NCBI GenBank assembly: GCA_947306285.1
Contig: CAMZGB010000002.1
Location: 1 to 32,651 of the forward strand
Length of the DNA stretch: 32,651 bases
Reading direction: 5' to 3'
DNA from: an uncultured Lachnospira sp.
GTDB lineage: Bacteria; Bacillota; Clostridia; Lachnospirales; Lachnospiraceae
Shown here one piece after another: positions 1 through 8,775 of this stretch. The number at the start of each line of letters is the position of its first letter. Positions within the stretch are counted from its first letter, which is position 1. A model generated the notes under the pieces. That model searched no databases, was not told the origin of the DNA, and saw nothing but the letters and a program-made list of their open reading frames with translations. The position numbers and the translations under genes were made by a program.

Positions 1-1588
1 AGTCACAATCAAATTCAAAGTAAAGAACGTTCGACTTAGGAAGTCCTGTCTCTGATTCTTCGCCAGTCTCGAAATTAGTAACTGTTCCAAACTTGTAATC
101 TTTAAATACCTTCGTTGGAATTCCACCGAGCTCTTTTGGAGGATTCTCGCGAAGTTTCTCAATTGTATTTTGAATCTTCTCTAATCCTTCTTTACCTTTA
201 AGAGTGATAGATTCTGTTCTATCTCTCCAGTATCCATATCTCCAGTATAATTCTTTAATCTTATCCCAAAGAGAAATGTCCCACTGTTTGTAGTATGCAG
301 CGGCCTCGGAGAAGACCATAGCAGCCACAACTGCGTCTTTATCTCTAGCATGTGTGCCAACTAGATATCCATAAGACTCTTCAAAGCCTGCGACGAATGT
401 GCCGTGTCCACTCTTCTCAAACTCAAGAATCTTTCCACCGATATATTTGAAACCAGTTAAAGTCTCAATACAATCTACATGGTAGTAATCAGCAATGTCA
501 TTTGCCATATTTGTACTAACTATAGTTTTGATGATAGCTCCATCTTCTGGAATTGTGCCATCCACATTCATAACATCAAGTTCGTACTCACAAAGTAGGC
601 AACCTTGCATATTCCCTGTAAGTGGAATGTATTCGCCACGTTCTTCGCCGCGGACGTAAATACCAATTCTATCTGCATCAGGATCTGTAGCCATTAGCAA
701 ATCTGCATCCACTTCAGTTCCTAACTTAACTGCCAATTCAAATGTCTGTGGATCCTCTGGGTTTGGATAAGGGCATGTTGGGAAATCGCCATTTGGCATC
801 TCCTGCTCCTTAACCACATAAATATTTGTGAATCCAAGTTCATCTAGCACACGACGCACTGGAATATTACCTGTTCCATGAAGTGGTGTGTAGACAATCT
901 TTGTCTTATCTTTAACTTTATCAATAGCATCCTGCTTCTTAACCTGAGTCTTGATAGCAGCGATGTACTTATCATCAATCTCTTTGCCAATCTGGATGTA
1001 AAGACCTTTCTCAATAGCCTCAGCCTTATCCATAGTCTTGGCTTCTGTAATATCGATAGCATTAACTTCTGCAGTAATTCCCTCATCGTGTGGAGGTGTA
1101 ACCTGCGCGCCGTCTTCCCAGTAAACTTTGTAACCGTTGTACTCTGCTGGGTTGTGGCTAGCAGTAATATTGATACCAGAAATACAACCAAGTTCACGAA
1201 CTGTGAATGAAAGCATAGGTGTTGGACGAAGTGCATCAAACACATAAGCCTTAATTCCGTTTGCTGCCAAGCAAAGTGCTGCGGCATCCGCAAACTCTGG
1301 TGACATATTTCTAGAATCATATGCTATAGCAACGCCCCTATCCTGTCCGTTTTGCTTGATTATATAGTTTGCAAGACCTTGAGTGGCTTTTCCAACTGTA
1401 TAAAAGTTCATACGGTTAGTACCAGCACCTATAATTCCTCTAAGTCCTGCCGTACCAAACTCAAGCTCTTTATAAAAGCGCTCTTCTATCTCTTTTTCGT
1501 CATTTTCAATGGCTCTTAATTCTTCCTTTGTTCCCTCGTCGAAGTAAGGATTCTCAAGCCATTCGTTATAAATATCTTTATAACTCAT
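1..1588 (-). CDS. pgcA: phosphoglucomutase / phosphomannomutase family protein (3' end outside window)
   Basis: Open minus-strand frame from ATG at 1588 (MSYKDIYNEWLENPYFDEGTKEEL...) to the window edge; contains ELEFGTAGLRGIIGAGTNRMN, the phosphoserine loop region GINITASHNPAEYNGYKVYW, and DPDADRIG. Missing from the ORF track because its stop is outside the window. Confidence 0.9.
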   Translation of the reverse strand, partial: MSYKDIYNEWLENPYFDEGTKEELRAIENDEKEIEERFYKELEFGTAGLRGIIGAGTNRMNFYTVGKATQGLANYIIKQNGQDRGVAIAYDSRNMSPEFADAAALCLAANGIKAYVFDALRPTPMLSFTVRELGCISGINITASHNPAEYNGYKVYWEDGAQVTPPHDEGITAEVNAIDITEAKTMDKAEAIEKGLYIQIGKEIDDKYIAAIKTQVKKQDAIDKVKDKTKIVYTPLHGTGNIPVRRVLDELGFTNIYVVKEQEMPNGDFPTCPYPNPEDPQTFELAVKLGTEVDADLLMATDPDADRIGIYVRGEERGEYIPLTGNMQGCLLCEYELDVMNVDGTIPEDGAIIKTIVSTNMANDIADYYHVDCIETLTGFKYIGGKILEFEKSGHGTFVAGFEESYGYLVGTHARDKDAVVAAMVFSEAAAYYKQWDISLWDKIKELYWRYGYWRDRTESITLKGKEGLEKIQNTIEKLRENPPKELGGIPTKVFKDYKFGTVTNFETGEESETGLPKSNVLYFEFDCD

Positions 1589-1666
1589 AAAAACTCCTAT
1601 CAACCAATTTTCCAAGTTATTATTATACAATAAATGGTTTTAAAATTAAACACTAAATTGGCATTT

Positions 1667-3022
1667 TTATAGCATTTTTTGGGCTATTTCTACTAGTTTT
1701 TCGTGGTTATTCAGTTCTGGTTCCGATAGAACTTTATCTAGCAGTTTTTCTAGTATTTCTCCTATCTTTTCACCGGGCTCAACACCCATATCAATCAAGT
1801 CCTGCCCTGTGATATCTAGTTCCTTAATGCTAGTGGCATAGCCTTTTTCCTTAATCTCGTCGAACTGTGCCTGACAGTACTCAAGCATTGGATAACCAAC
1901 TTCTCTAGCATAGTCGCTCTTACCCTCGTAGTCTGAGTATGAGAAGTCGATGAAGTACTGGTAAAAGTCCTTCCCAATCTCGTGAACACTTCGTCTGATT
2001 GTCTCTGGGTCTAGCGAGTATGGTCTGTCGTCGTGATGAAGAATTATGTGACTTACGGCTTTTATAGTCTTATTGTCCATCTTTAAGCGCTTCATAATCT
2101 CACGCGCTTTCTCAGAACCTGAGTCTGGATGATCTTTGAAGTGGTGATAACCGTCCTCATCCACCGACAACTCATCAGGTTTTGTGATGTCGTGAAGAAG
2201 CGCCGTCCATCTAAGAATTCTGTCTTTTCTAGTACTCTCCAAAACTTTGATTGTGTGTTCTCCCACATTGTGGTCATGATAAAGCGAGCGCTGCTCCTGA
2301 TTCATAAGCCTATCGAACTCTGGCATAATCACTTTTGTAATTCCAAGTTCATATGCCTTAATAAACATTCCAGGATGGTCAGACATAATTAGCTTCTCTA
2401 ACTCAGTCTGAATTCGCTCTGCGCTGATGTTTTTCAAATTTGGAGCAAGTTCCTTCATGGCTTTTTGCGTTTCTTCTTCTATTTCAAATCCAAGTTGCGC
2501 AGCAAAACGAACCGCTCTAAGAATCCTTAATGCGTCTTCGCTGAAGCGCTCGTAAGGATCACCCACGCATCTGATTGTTTTATTTTTTAAATCTTTGATG
2601 CCGTCAAATTCATCCACTAAACCTGCTTGGTTATTGTAGGCCATAGCATTTATCGTAAAGTCACGACGCATCAAATCTTCCTTCAAATCTGATGTAAACT
2701 CGACTGACTCTGGATGTCTTGAATCCTTGTACTCACCCTCAATTCGGTAAGTTGTAACTTCATATGATTCGCCACCCATTCGCACAGTAACTGTTCCATG
2801 TTCAATACCCGTGTCAAAGGTTCTATTAAAGATTCGCTTTACATCCTCTGGCTTCGCTGAAGTTGTGATATCCCAATCATCTGGGTTTCTATTAAGGATT
2901 GAGTCACGCACACATCCACCCACAGCAAAAGCCTCATAGCCCTCTTTGTCCAAGATGGATATGATTTTCTTCACGCTATTTGGAAGTTCGATATGAAGTT
3001 TTGATGTGTTTGTAATCTTCAT
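1667..3022 (-). CDS. cca: possible internally initiated stand-alone CCA tRNA nucleotidyltransferase (451 aa)
   Basis: In-frame ATG at 3022 (MKITNTSKLHIELPNSVKKIISILDKEGYEAFAVGG) lies where a normal CCA enzyme would start, with AAGGA (+ strand 3030-3034) 7 nt upstream on the minus strand. Confidence 0.5.
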   Translation of the reverse strand: MKITNTSKLHIELPNSVKKIISILDKEGYEAFAVGGCVRDSILNRNPDDWDITTSAKPEDVKRIFNRTFDTGIEHGTVTVRMGGESYEVTTYRIEGEYKDSRHPESVEFTSDLKEDLMRRDFTINAMAYNNQAGLVDEFDGIKDLKNKTIRCVGDPYERFSEDALRILRAVRFAAQLGFEIEEETQKAMKELAPNLKNISAERIQTELEKLIMSDHPGMFIKAYELGITKVIMPEFDRLMNQEQRSLYHDHNVGEHTIKVLESTRKDRILRWTALLHDITKPDELSVDEDGYHHFKDHPDSGSEKAREIMKRLKMDNKTIKAVSHIILHHDDRPYSLDPETIRRSVHEIGKDFYQYFIDFSYSDYEGKSDYAREVGYPMLEYCQAQFDEIKEKGYATSIKELDITGQDLIDMGVEPGEKIGEILEKLLDKVLSEPELNNHEKLVEIAQKML

Positions 3023-4450
3023 CTTCTTATCCTTAAACTTTGGTATGTCCTTAGTTCCTAGTTTGTCTAACTCTTCAGCCATTATCTCGAATGCATCTTT
3101 TAGTTTGCTCTCCTCCACCGCGGAGTAGTTGATTATGAATTGGTGTTTGTAACTCTTCGCTTTTTGATAACAATAGTCCGAAACACTTTTTAGCTTTATG
3201 CCTTTTTTCATCAAGGCCCTTAGGAAACGTTTGTCATCTACCGCCAAATCAATCTCTAATATAAAGTGAAGTCCGGAAGATGCCTCTCGTATCTTTATCC
3301 TGTCGCTCATCCTCGAGTTTTTAAGCTCGTCCATTATCACCTTCCGGTAATTCTTATAGTAGTTTCTCATTCTATTGATATGCCTTGAGTAATATCCGTC
3401 CGATATGAAGGTAGCCAATGTATATTGATCAAAACTTGAAACTGTGCTTGAGTAAAACGATAGTTTTTCGTTAAACACTTTCATCAAAACATCTGGGAGC
3501 ACCATGTATGCAATACGAATAGATGGAGCCAAAGTCTTAGAGAAAGTATTTAAATATATAACTTTATCTGGATTTAAACTCTGCAATGTAGGAAGAGGCC
3601 TTCCTTTAAATCTAAACTCACTGTCGTAGTCGTCCTCTATCACAAAGCCGTGGTTTTTGTTAATAAGTTCAAGTAGTTTTGTTCTATTGTTAATAGGCAT
3701 CACACATCCAGTTGGGAAATGATGCGATGGAGATAGGTGAACAACTTTCGCTTTGGATGATTCCAATATCTTTAAGTCTATTCCATCTTCAAGCACTGGA
3801 ACTGGTATGCATTTGACACCATTGCTCTCATAAACGCTTCCCACTTTCTTGTGCCCTGGATCTTCTATGGCAATCATATGGTTCTTGCCAAGGAGCTGAA
3901 CGATCAATCCATATAGATATTCCATTCCGGCTCCCACTACTATGTTGTCCGGGTTGACATTCATTCCACGAAAGTCCGCAAGATGGTTCGCGATTGCTTC
4001 TCTTAAGCCTTCCACCCCCACATGGTCAGGACTTGCTAAGAAATCTGACTCACTATCAGCGATAGTCCTTCTCATAATCTTCGACCAAGTGTTAAATGGG
4101 AAGCTATCGTACATTATGTGGTTTGATGAAAAGTCTACTAATGGTTTTGGTTCTTCTTTTTTCTTATGAACAGGTGCCTTCGGCGAAGACGATTGTTCAA
4201 AACCACCCTCCACTTCGGACGCGAAGTAGCCCTTCTTCTCCACAGCATAAATATAGCCCTCGACCAAAAGCTGCTCATAGGCGTTTTGCACCGTGATAAT
4301 ACTGATTCCATGATTAGAAGCCATCTCACGCTTGGACGGCAGCTTTTCATCAGGCTTAACTTTGCCCGATAATATATCTTCTCTTATGCAGTTGTACAAG
4401 TACTCATACATAGGAGTTTTACCCCTAGATGAGAAATCATAAGTTAGCAT
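1667..4450 (-). CDS. fusion protein: N-terminal MocR-type GntR regulator (wHTH + aminotransferase class I fold) and C-terminal CCA tRNA nucleotidyltransferase with HD domain
   Basis: N-term MLTYDFSSRGKTPMYEYLYNCIREDILSGKVKPDEKLPSKREMASNHGISIITVQNAYEQLLVEGYIY (GntR wHTH), then aminotransferase-like fold with YLNTFSKTLAPSIRIAY (PLP-Lys SK). From about residue 477: GGCVRDSILNRNPDDWDITTSAKPEDV, LMRRDFTINAMAYN, EDALRILRAVRFAAQLGF, LLHDITKPDE = class II CCA-adding enzyme. One uninterrupted frame. Confidence 0.9.
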   Translation of the reverse strand: MLTYDFSSRGKTPMYEYLYNCIREDILSGKVKPDEKLPSKREMASNHGISIITVQNAYEQLLVEGYIYAVEKKGYFASEVEGGFEQSSSPKAPVHKKKEEPKPLVDFSSNHIMYDSFPFNTWSKIMRRTIADSESDFLASPDHVGVEGLREAIANHLADFRGMNVNPDNIVVGAGMEYLYGLIVQLLGKNHMIAIEDPGHKKVGSVYESNGVKCIPVPVLEDGIDLKILESSKAKVVHLSPSHHFPTGCVMPINNRTKLLELINKNHGFVIEDDYDSEFRFKGRPLPTLQSLNPDKVIYLNTFSKTLAPSIRIAYMVLPDVLMKVFNEKLSFYSSTVSSFDQYTLATFISDGYYSRHINRMRNYYKNYRKVIMDELKNSRMSDRIKIREASSGLHFILEIDLAVDDKRFLRALMKKGIKLKSVSDYCYQKAKSYKHQFIINYSAVEESKLKDAFEIMAEELDKLGTKDIPKFKDKKMKITNTSKLHIELPNSVKKIISILDKEGYEAFAVGGCVRDSILNRNPDDWDITTSAKPEDVKRIFNRTFDTGIEHGTVTVRMGGESYEVTTYRIEGEYKDSRHPESVEFTSDLKEDLMRRDFTINAMAYNNQAGLVDEFDGIKDLKNKTIRCVGDPYERFSEDALRILRAVRFAAQLGFEIEEETQKAMKELAPNLKNISAERIQTELEKLIMSDHPGMFIKAYELGITKVIMPEFDRLMNQEQRSLYHDHNVGEHTIKVLESTRKDRILRWTALLHDITKPDELSVDEDGYHHFKDHPDSGSEKAREIMKRLKMDNKTIKAVSHIILHHDDRPYSLDPETIRRSVHEIGKDFYQYFIDFSYSDYEGKSDYAREVGYPMLEYCQAQFDEIKEKGYATSIKELDITGQDLIDMGVEPGEKIGEILEKLLDKVLSEPELNNHEKLVEIAQKML

Positions 4451-4465
4451 AGTTCCTCTTAATCT

Positions 4466-4507
4466 GGTATTATTATTTTTTCTATTTTTGGTACTTTCAA
4501 TAATACC
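4466..4507. promoter_or_regulatory. candidate MocR operator in divergent promoter region
   Basis: Perfect 9-bp inverted repeat GGTATTATT (4466-4474) ... AATAATACC (4499-4507), arm starts 33 bp apart, in the 109-bp gap between the divergent MocR-CCA and pdxY genes. Confidence 0.55.
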
Positions 4508-4523
4508 ACCATAGTATTATAAT
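4495..4523 (+). promoter_or_regulatory. putative sigma-A promoter of pdxY
   Basis: TTTCAA (4495-4500), 17-bp spacer, TATAAT (4518-4523); overlaps the inverted-repeat arm. Confidence 0.5.
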
Positions 4524-4559
4524 TTCAAACAATTTATAATCACTAAAAGGAGAGATATT

Positions 4560-5390
4560 ATGAAAAGAGTAATGAGTATTCAAGATGTATCTTGTATAGG
4601 TAAGTGCTCGCTTACTGTTGCACTTCCTATCATTTCGGCGATGGGCGTTGAGTGTGCAATCGTTCCAACAGCTGTGCTTTCAACCCATACACAGTTCAAT
4701 GATTTTACATTCCGCGATTTGACAGATGATATGGAGCCTATCAAGGAGCATTGGAAAAAAGAAGATTTCAAGTTTGATGCTTTGTATACTGGATACCTTG
4801 GTTCAAAGAGACAGATAGATATTGTGGCAGACTACTTTGACACATTTAAGACAGACGAAAATGTAATCGTAATGGATCCAGCTATGGCAGATAACGGAAA
4901 GTTGTATGTTGGCTTCGACGAAGACTTCGCCAAAGAGATGGCTAAGTTATGTTCAAAGGCTGACGTAATCCTTCCAAACATTTCGGAAGCATCACTAATG
5001 CTTGGCGTTGATTATCCTGGTGAGGATGCAAGTGTTGAGGAAGTCAAAGAACTTCTTTTGAAGCTTGCCGAACTTGGTCCAAAGCATGCGGTTATCACTG
5101 GTGTAGAGTTGGGTGATGGCAAGTTTGGATTTATGGGATATGACACGGAGAAGAAGGAATTCTACAGTTATGGAAATGATAAGGTTGATATGAAGTCACA
5201 CGGTACTGGCGATGTGTTTGCAAGCACATTCACAGGTGCTTTGATGAACGATAAGTCAATCTATGAGGCGTTGAAGATTGCCGCAGATTATACAAGAGAA
5301 TCTATTAAAAACACTTTTGATGATCCTAATGCTATTACATATGGCGTTAACTTTGAGAGCGAGATTCCATATTTGTTGAAAAGCTTATAA
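4560..5390 (+). CDS. pdxY: pyridoxal/pyridoxamine kinase
   Basis: MKRVMSIQDVSCIGKCSLTVALPIISAMGVECAIVPTAVLSTHTQF ... HGTGDVFASTFTGAL (ribokinase-fold anion hole); SD AAAGGAGAG upstream. Confidence 0.9.
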   Translation: MKRVMSIQDVSCIGKCSLTVALPIISAMGVECAIVPTAVLSTHTQFNDFTFRDLTDDMEPIKEHWKKEDFKFDALYTGYLGSKRQIDIVADYFDTFKTDENVIVMDPAMADNGKLYVGFDEDFAKEMAKLCSKADVILPNISEASLMLGVDYPGEDASVEEVKELLLKLAELGPKHAVITGVELGDGKFGFMGYDTEKKEFYSYGNDKVDMKSHGTGDVFASTFTGALMNDKSIYEALKIAADYTRESIKNTFDDPNAITYGVNFESEIPYLLKSL

Positions 5391-5412
5391 ACACATTTAA
5401 ATTTTGAAATAA

Positions 5413-5439
5413 AAAAGAGGATGTTTAACATCCTCTTTT
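5413..5439. terminator. bidirectional Rho-independent terminator between convergent pdxY and metK
   Basis: AAAAGAGGATGT-TTA-ACATCCTCTTTT, 12-bp perfect stem with A/T-rich flanks. Confidence 0.9.
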
Positions 5440-5451
5440 GTTTTATCTTTT

Positions 5452-6618
5452 TTAGTAATCTAAATCTATTACCTCTTCCCATGGTACGCTGATGTCGTCT
5501 CTTCCGAAGTGTCCATAGGCAGCTGTTTGCTTATAAATAGGTCTTCGTAAGTCTAGCATCTTTATTATTCCGTTTGGAGTCAAATCAAAGTTCTTATTAA
5601 TGATTTCAATCAACTCTTCTTCTGATTTCTTGCCTGTTCCAAATGTGTCAACTGAGATAGATGTTGGATGCGCAACGCCGATTGCATATGAAAGTTGAAT
5701 CTCACACTTATCAGCTAGTCCTGCTGCTACTATATTCTTTGCAACAAAACGCGCTGCGTAAGCTGCGGAGCGGTCAACCTTTGTGCAGTCTTTGCCGGAG
5801 AAGGCTCCACCGCCGTGCTTAGCATATCCACCGTAAGTGTCTACAATAATCTTACGACCAGTCAAACCACTGTCACCATTAGGTCCACCAATAACAAAGC
5901 GACCTGTTGGATTGATGAAAAGCTTAGTTTCATCATCTATCATATCGGCATCTACTACCGCATCTATTACCTGCTCTTTTATATCTTTCTTGATCTGCTC
6001 CTGAGTTACGTCCGGGTCGTGCTGAGTAGAGATAACGATAGTGTTAACTCTAACCGGTTTATCGTTTTCGTCGTACTCAATAGTAACCTGGGCTTTTCCG
6101 TCAGGACGAAGGTAATCCAAAGTTCCATCTTTTCTTACCTGCGATAATCTCTTTGTGAGTTTGTGTGCCAAAGCAATTGGATATGGCATGTAACTATCAG
6201 TTTCATTTGTAGCATAGCCAAACATCATACCTTGATCGCCAGCACCTGTTTCCATGTCTTCGGCCTGGTCGCCTTCTCTTGCTTCAAGCGCTTTATCAAC
6301 GCCCATGGCAATATCGCTAGACTGTTCATCAAGCGCCACCACTACTCCACAAGTGTCCGCGTCAAAACCAAACTTAGCACGAGTGTATCCGATATCACGA
6401 ATTGTGTCTCTAACCACTTTTTGGATATCAACATATCCTGAAGTTGAAACCTCACCCATCACTAAAACTAGACCAGTTGTGATGGCAGTCTCACAAGCCA
6501 CACGACTCTGTGGGTCCTGTCTCATCAACTCATCCAATATTGCGTCAGAGATTTGATCACAGATTTTATCTGGATGTCCCTCTGTAACTGATTCTGATGT
6601 AAATAATCTATTACTCAT
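5452..6618 (-). CDS. metK: S-adenosylmethionine synthetase
   Basis: [29 protein letters not shown] ... [12 protein letters not shown] ... [22 protein letters not shown]. Confidence 0.98.
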   Translation of the reverse strand: MSNRLFTSESVTEGHPDKICDQISDAILDELMRQDPQSRVACETAITTGLVLVMGEVSTSGYVDIQKVVRDTIRDIGYTRAKFGFDADTCGVVVALDEQSSDIAMGVDKALEAREGDQAEDMETGAGDQGMMFGYATNETDSYMPYPIALAHKLTKRLSQVRKDGTLDYLRPDGKAQVTIEYDENDKPVRVNTIVISTQHDPDVTQEQIKKDIKEQVIDAVVDADMIDDETKLFINPTGRFVIGGPNGDSGLTGRKIIVDTYGGYAKHGGGAFSGKDCTKVDRSAAYAARFVAKNIVAAGLADKCEIQLSYAIGVAHPTSISVDTFGTGKKSEEELIEIINKNFDLTPNGIIKMLDLRRPIYKQTAAYGHFGRDDISVPWEEVIDLDY

Positions 6619-6654
6619 GTTAACTCCTTTAACCTCTTGTCATTATAACACTAA

Positions 6655-8643
6655 CTACTTAGAATTTCTAAACTGAACTGGTGTCATACCATATTTCTTC
6701 TTGAAAGTTCTAGTAAAGTTTTCAACATTCTGGTATCCAACCTCGTGCGCGATAGTTTCCACATTTTTGTTTCCACTCTTAAGCATCGCTCTAGCTTTCT
6801 TCATTCGCACGTTAGTCACTATATCGCCGAAGGTCTTTCCAGATTTATCTTTTATATACTTTGAAAGATATGTCTTTGTAAGCTTGAACTCTTCAGCCAA
6901 CTCATCAAGAGTTACTGTCAAATAATTAGTATTAATGTAGTTTAGAATCTCAGTTAATCTCTCATCCTGATCATCTTTATCCTTAAGCGTTGCCACATAC
7001 TGGTTAACCGCCGAAGTCAAAGCATTAATTGATGACTTAATAATATCCTCATCAATACCAACGCCCCAGAACATTGTTCCGTTGCAGCTAATGCCTACGT
7101 ATGAAACCGCCTTCGACGAAGAACCACGAGAAAGCGAATGTTCTTCGTAGAATGAAAGTTCGTAGCTTATATCAAAGAATGATTTAAACGCATTACTTAC
7201 CGCATCCAATCTTCCATTACCTGTGCTCTTGATAACACGCTTCTTATCTTTATAAATTAATGTGACATCTGAAGTGATTCCACGAGTCTGTTTGAAGTGA
7301 ACTTCTGGAACTGCAAATACTGATGTATTATTCACATACTTATCTTCAAAGATTCGATAAATAGTCTCAGGTGAAAGTTCAGCATGCTCTTTGTCGGAGA
7401 CGTCCTTAATCATGTAGCCAACTTCCTCGCGCATCTCCTGAGGAATTGAAAGACCATAGTTAGTCTTAAGAACGTAGCTTACTCCACCCTTACCAGACTG
7501 AGAGTTAATTCTGATTACGTCTGAATCGTAAGTTCTTCCAACGTCAACTGGGTCGATTGGAAGATAAGGAACATTCCACTTGCCTTCTGGATCTGCATCA
7601 CGACAAGCCATTCCTTTGGCGATAGCATCTTGGTGAGAGCCAGAGAATGCTGTAAACACAAGCTCGCCTGCGTATGGCTGACGAGGGCCAACCTTCATCC
7701 GAGTCACGCGCTCGTAAAGTTCACAAATGCGTGGCATATCACTAAAGTCTAACTTTGGATCTACGCCGTGCGAGAACATGTTCATAGCAAGTGTCACAAT
7801 ATCCACGTTACCCGTACGCTCTCCGTTTCCGAAAAGTGTTCCTTCTATTCTATCTGCTCCAGCAAGTACTGACTGTTCTGCAGTTGCCACTCCACAGCCT
7901 CTATCATTGTGAGGGTGAACTGAAATAGTAACCGCATCTCTGTACTTCAAGTGTTTGTGCATATACTCAACTTGTGTTGCAAATACATGTGGCATAGCAT
8001 TCTCAACTGTAGCTGGAATGTTAATGATTACTTTGTTATCTTTCTTTGGTTTCCAAACATCAAGCACTGCGTTACACACTTCCAATGCGTAATCAACCTC
8101 AGTACCAGGGAAACTCTCTGGAGAATATTCAAATGAGAAGTTGCCATCCACTTCTGAAGCAAGCTTGTTTAATAACTCTGCTCCATCCACAGCAATCTGT
8201 TTAATCTCTTCCTTACTCTTCTTAAACACCTGCTCTCTTTGAGCAACAGATGTTGAATTATAAAGGTGGATTACAGCATGCTTTGCACCTTTGACCGCTT
8301 CGAAGGTCTTCTTAATGATGTGCTCTCTTGCTTGGGTAAGAACTTGCACTGTCACATCATCAGGAATCATGTTTCGCTCAATCAAAGCACGCATAAAGTC
8401 GTACTCTGTCTGAGAAGCTGCTGGGAATCCAACTTCGATCTCTTTAAATCCTATATCTACCAGTAACTGGAAAAACTCCAATTTCTCATCAAGACTCATT
8501 GGCTCGATAAGTGCTTGGTTACCATCACGCAAATCTACGCTACACCAAATAGGAGCCTCTTCAATATACTCCTTCTTTACCCAATCGTACGTAGCTTCTG
8601 GTGGCATAAAGTATTGTCTCTTGTACTTCTTGAAATTTTTCAT
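6655..8643 (-). CDS. leuA: 2-isopropylmalate synthase with C-terminal AraC-family HTH domain
   Basis: [71 protein letters not shown] (LeuA catalytic motifs), LeuA-type regulatory region, then [97 protein letters not shown] (AraC double HTH). Confidence 0.93.
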   Translation of the reverse strand: MKNFKKYKRQYFMPPEATYDWVKKEYIEEAPIWCSVDLRDGNQALIEPMSLDEKLEFFQLLVDIGFKEIEVGFPAASQTEYDFMRALIERNMIPDDVTVQVLTQAREHIIKKTFEAVKGAKHAVIHLYNSTSVAQREQVFKKSKEEIKQIAVDGAELLNKLASEVDGNFSFEYSPESFPGTEVDYALEVCNAVLDVWKPKKDNKVIINIPATVENAMPHVFATQVEYMHKHLKYRDAVTISVHPHNDRGCGVATAEQSVLAGADRIEGTLFGNGERTGNVDIVTLAMNMFSHGVDPKLDFSDMPRICELYERVTRMKVGPRQPYAGELVFTAFSGSHQDAIAKGMACRDADPEGKWNVPYLPIDPVDVGRTYDSDVIRINSQSGKGGVSYVLKTNYGLSIPQEMREEVGYMIKDVSDKEHAELSPETIYRIFEDKYVNNTSVFAVPEVHFKQTRGITSDVTLIYKDKKRVIKSTGNGRLDAVSNAFKSFFDISYELSFYEEHSLSRGSSSKAVSYVGISCNGTMFWGVGIDEDIIKSSINALTSAVNQYVATLKDKDDQDERLTEILNYINTNYLTVTLDELAEEFKLTKTYLSKYIKDKSGKTFGDIVTNVRMKKARAMLKSGNKNVETIAHEVGYQNVENFTRTFKKKYGMTPVQFRNSK

Positions 8644-8701
8644 AATGTTACCTCTTTTCTGTAATAATATTTGTCAGTTGATTTGACTCATATTACACAT
8701 A

Positions 8702-8730
8702 TTTATAACAAATAAAATAAGATTAGTCAA
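8702..8730 (-). promoter_or_regulatory. putative promoter of leuA-AraC
   Basis: Minus strand TTGACT (8730-8725), 17-bp spacer, TATAAA (8707-8702) with TG one base upstream (extended -10). The -35 lies in an arm of the palindrome. Confidence 0.65.
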
Positions 8731-8751
8731 GTTTTATTGACTAATCTTATT
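8716..8751. terminator. 15-bp perfect inverted repeat; terminator of the secreted-protein gene and/or operator
   Basis: AATAAGATTAGTCAA-GTTTTA-TTGACTAATCTTATT, with TTTTATTTGTT following on the minus strand. Confidence 0.75.
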
Positions 8752-8775
8752 CTAAAAATATAATTATTTAATTAT

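Noticed and set aside
844-1320. 158-aa minus-strand ORF in the track
   Set aside because: Out-of-frame shadow inside the phosphoglucomutase frame (ATG 1588 to window edge), which has clear family motifs.
5815-6556. Plus-strand ORFs opposite metK
   Set aside because: Antisense to a highly conserved gene; no recognisable protein features.
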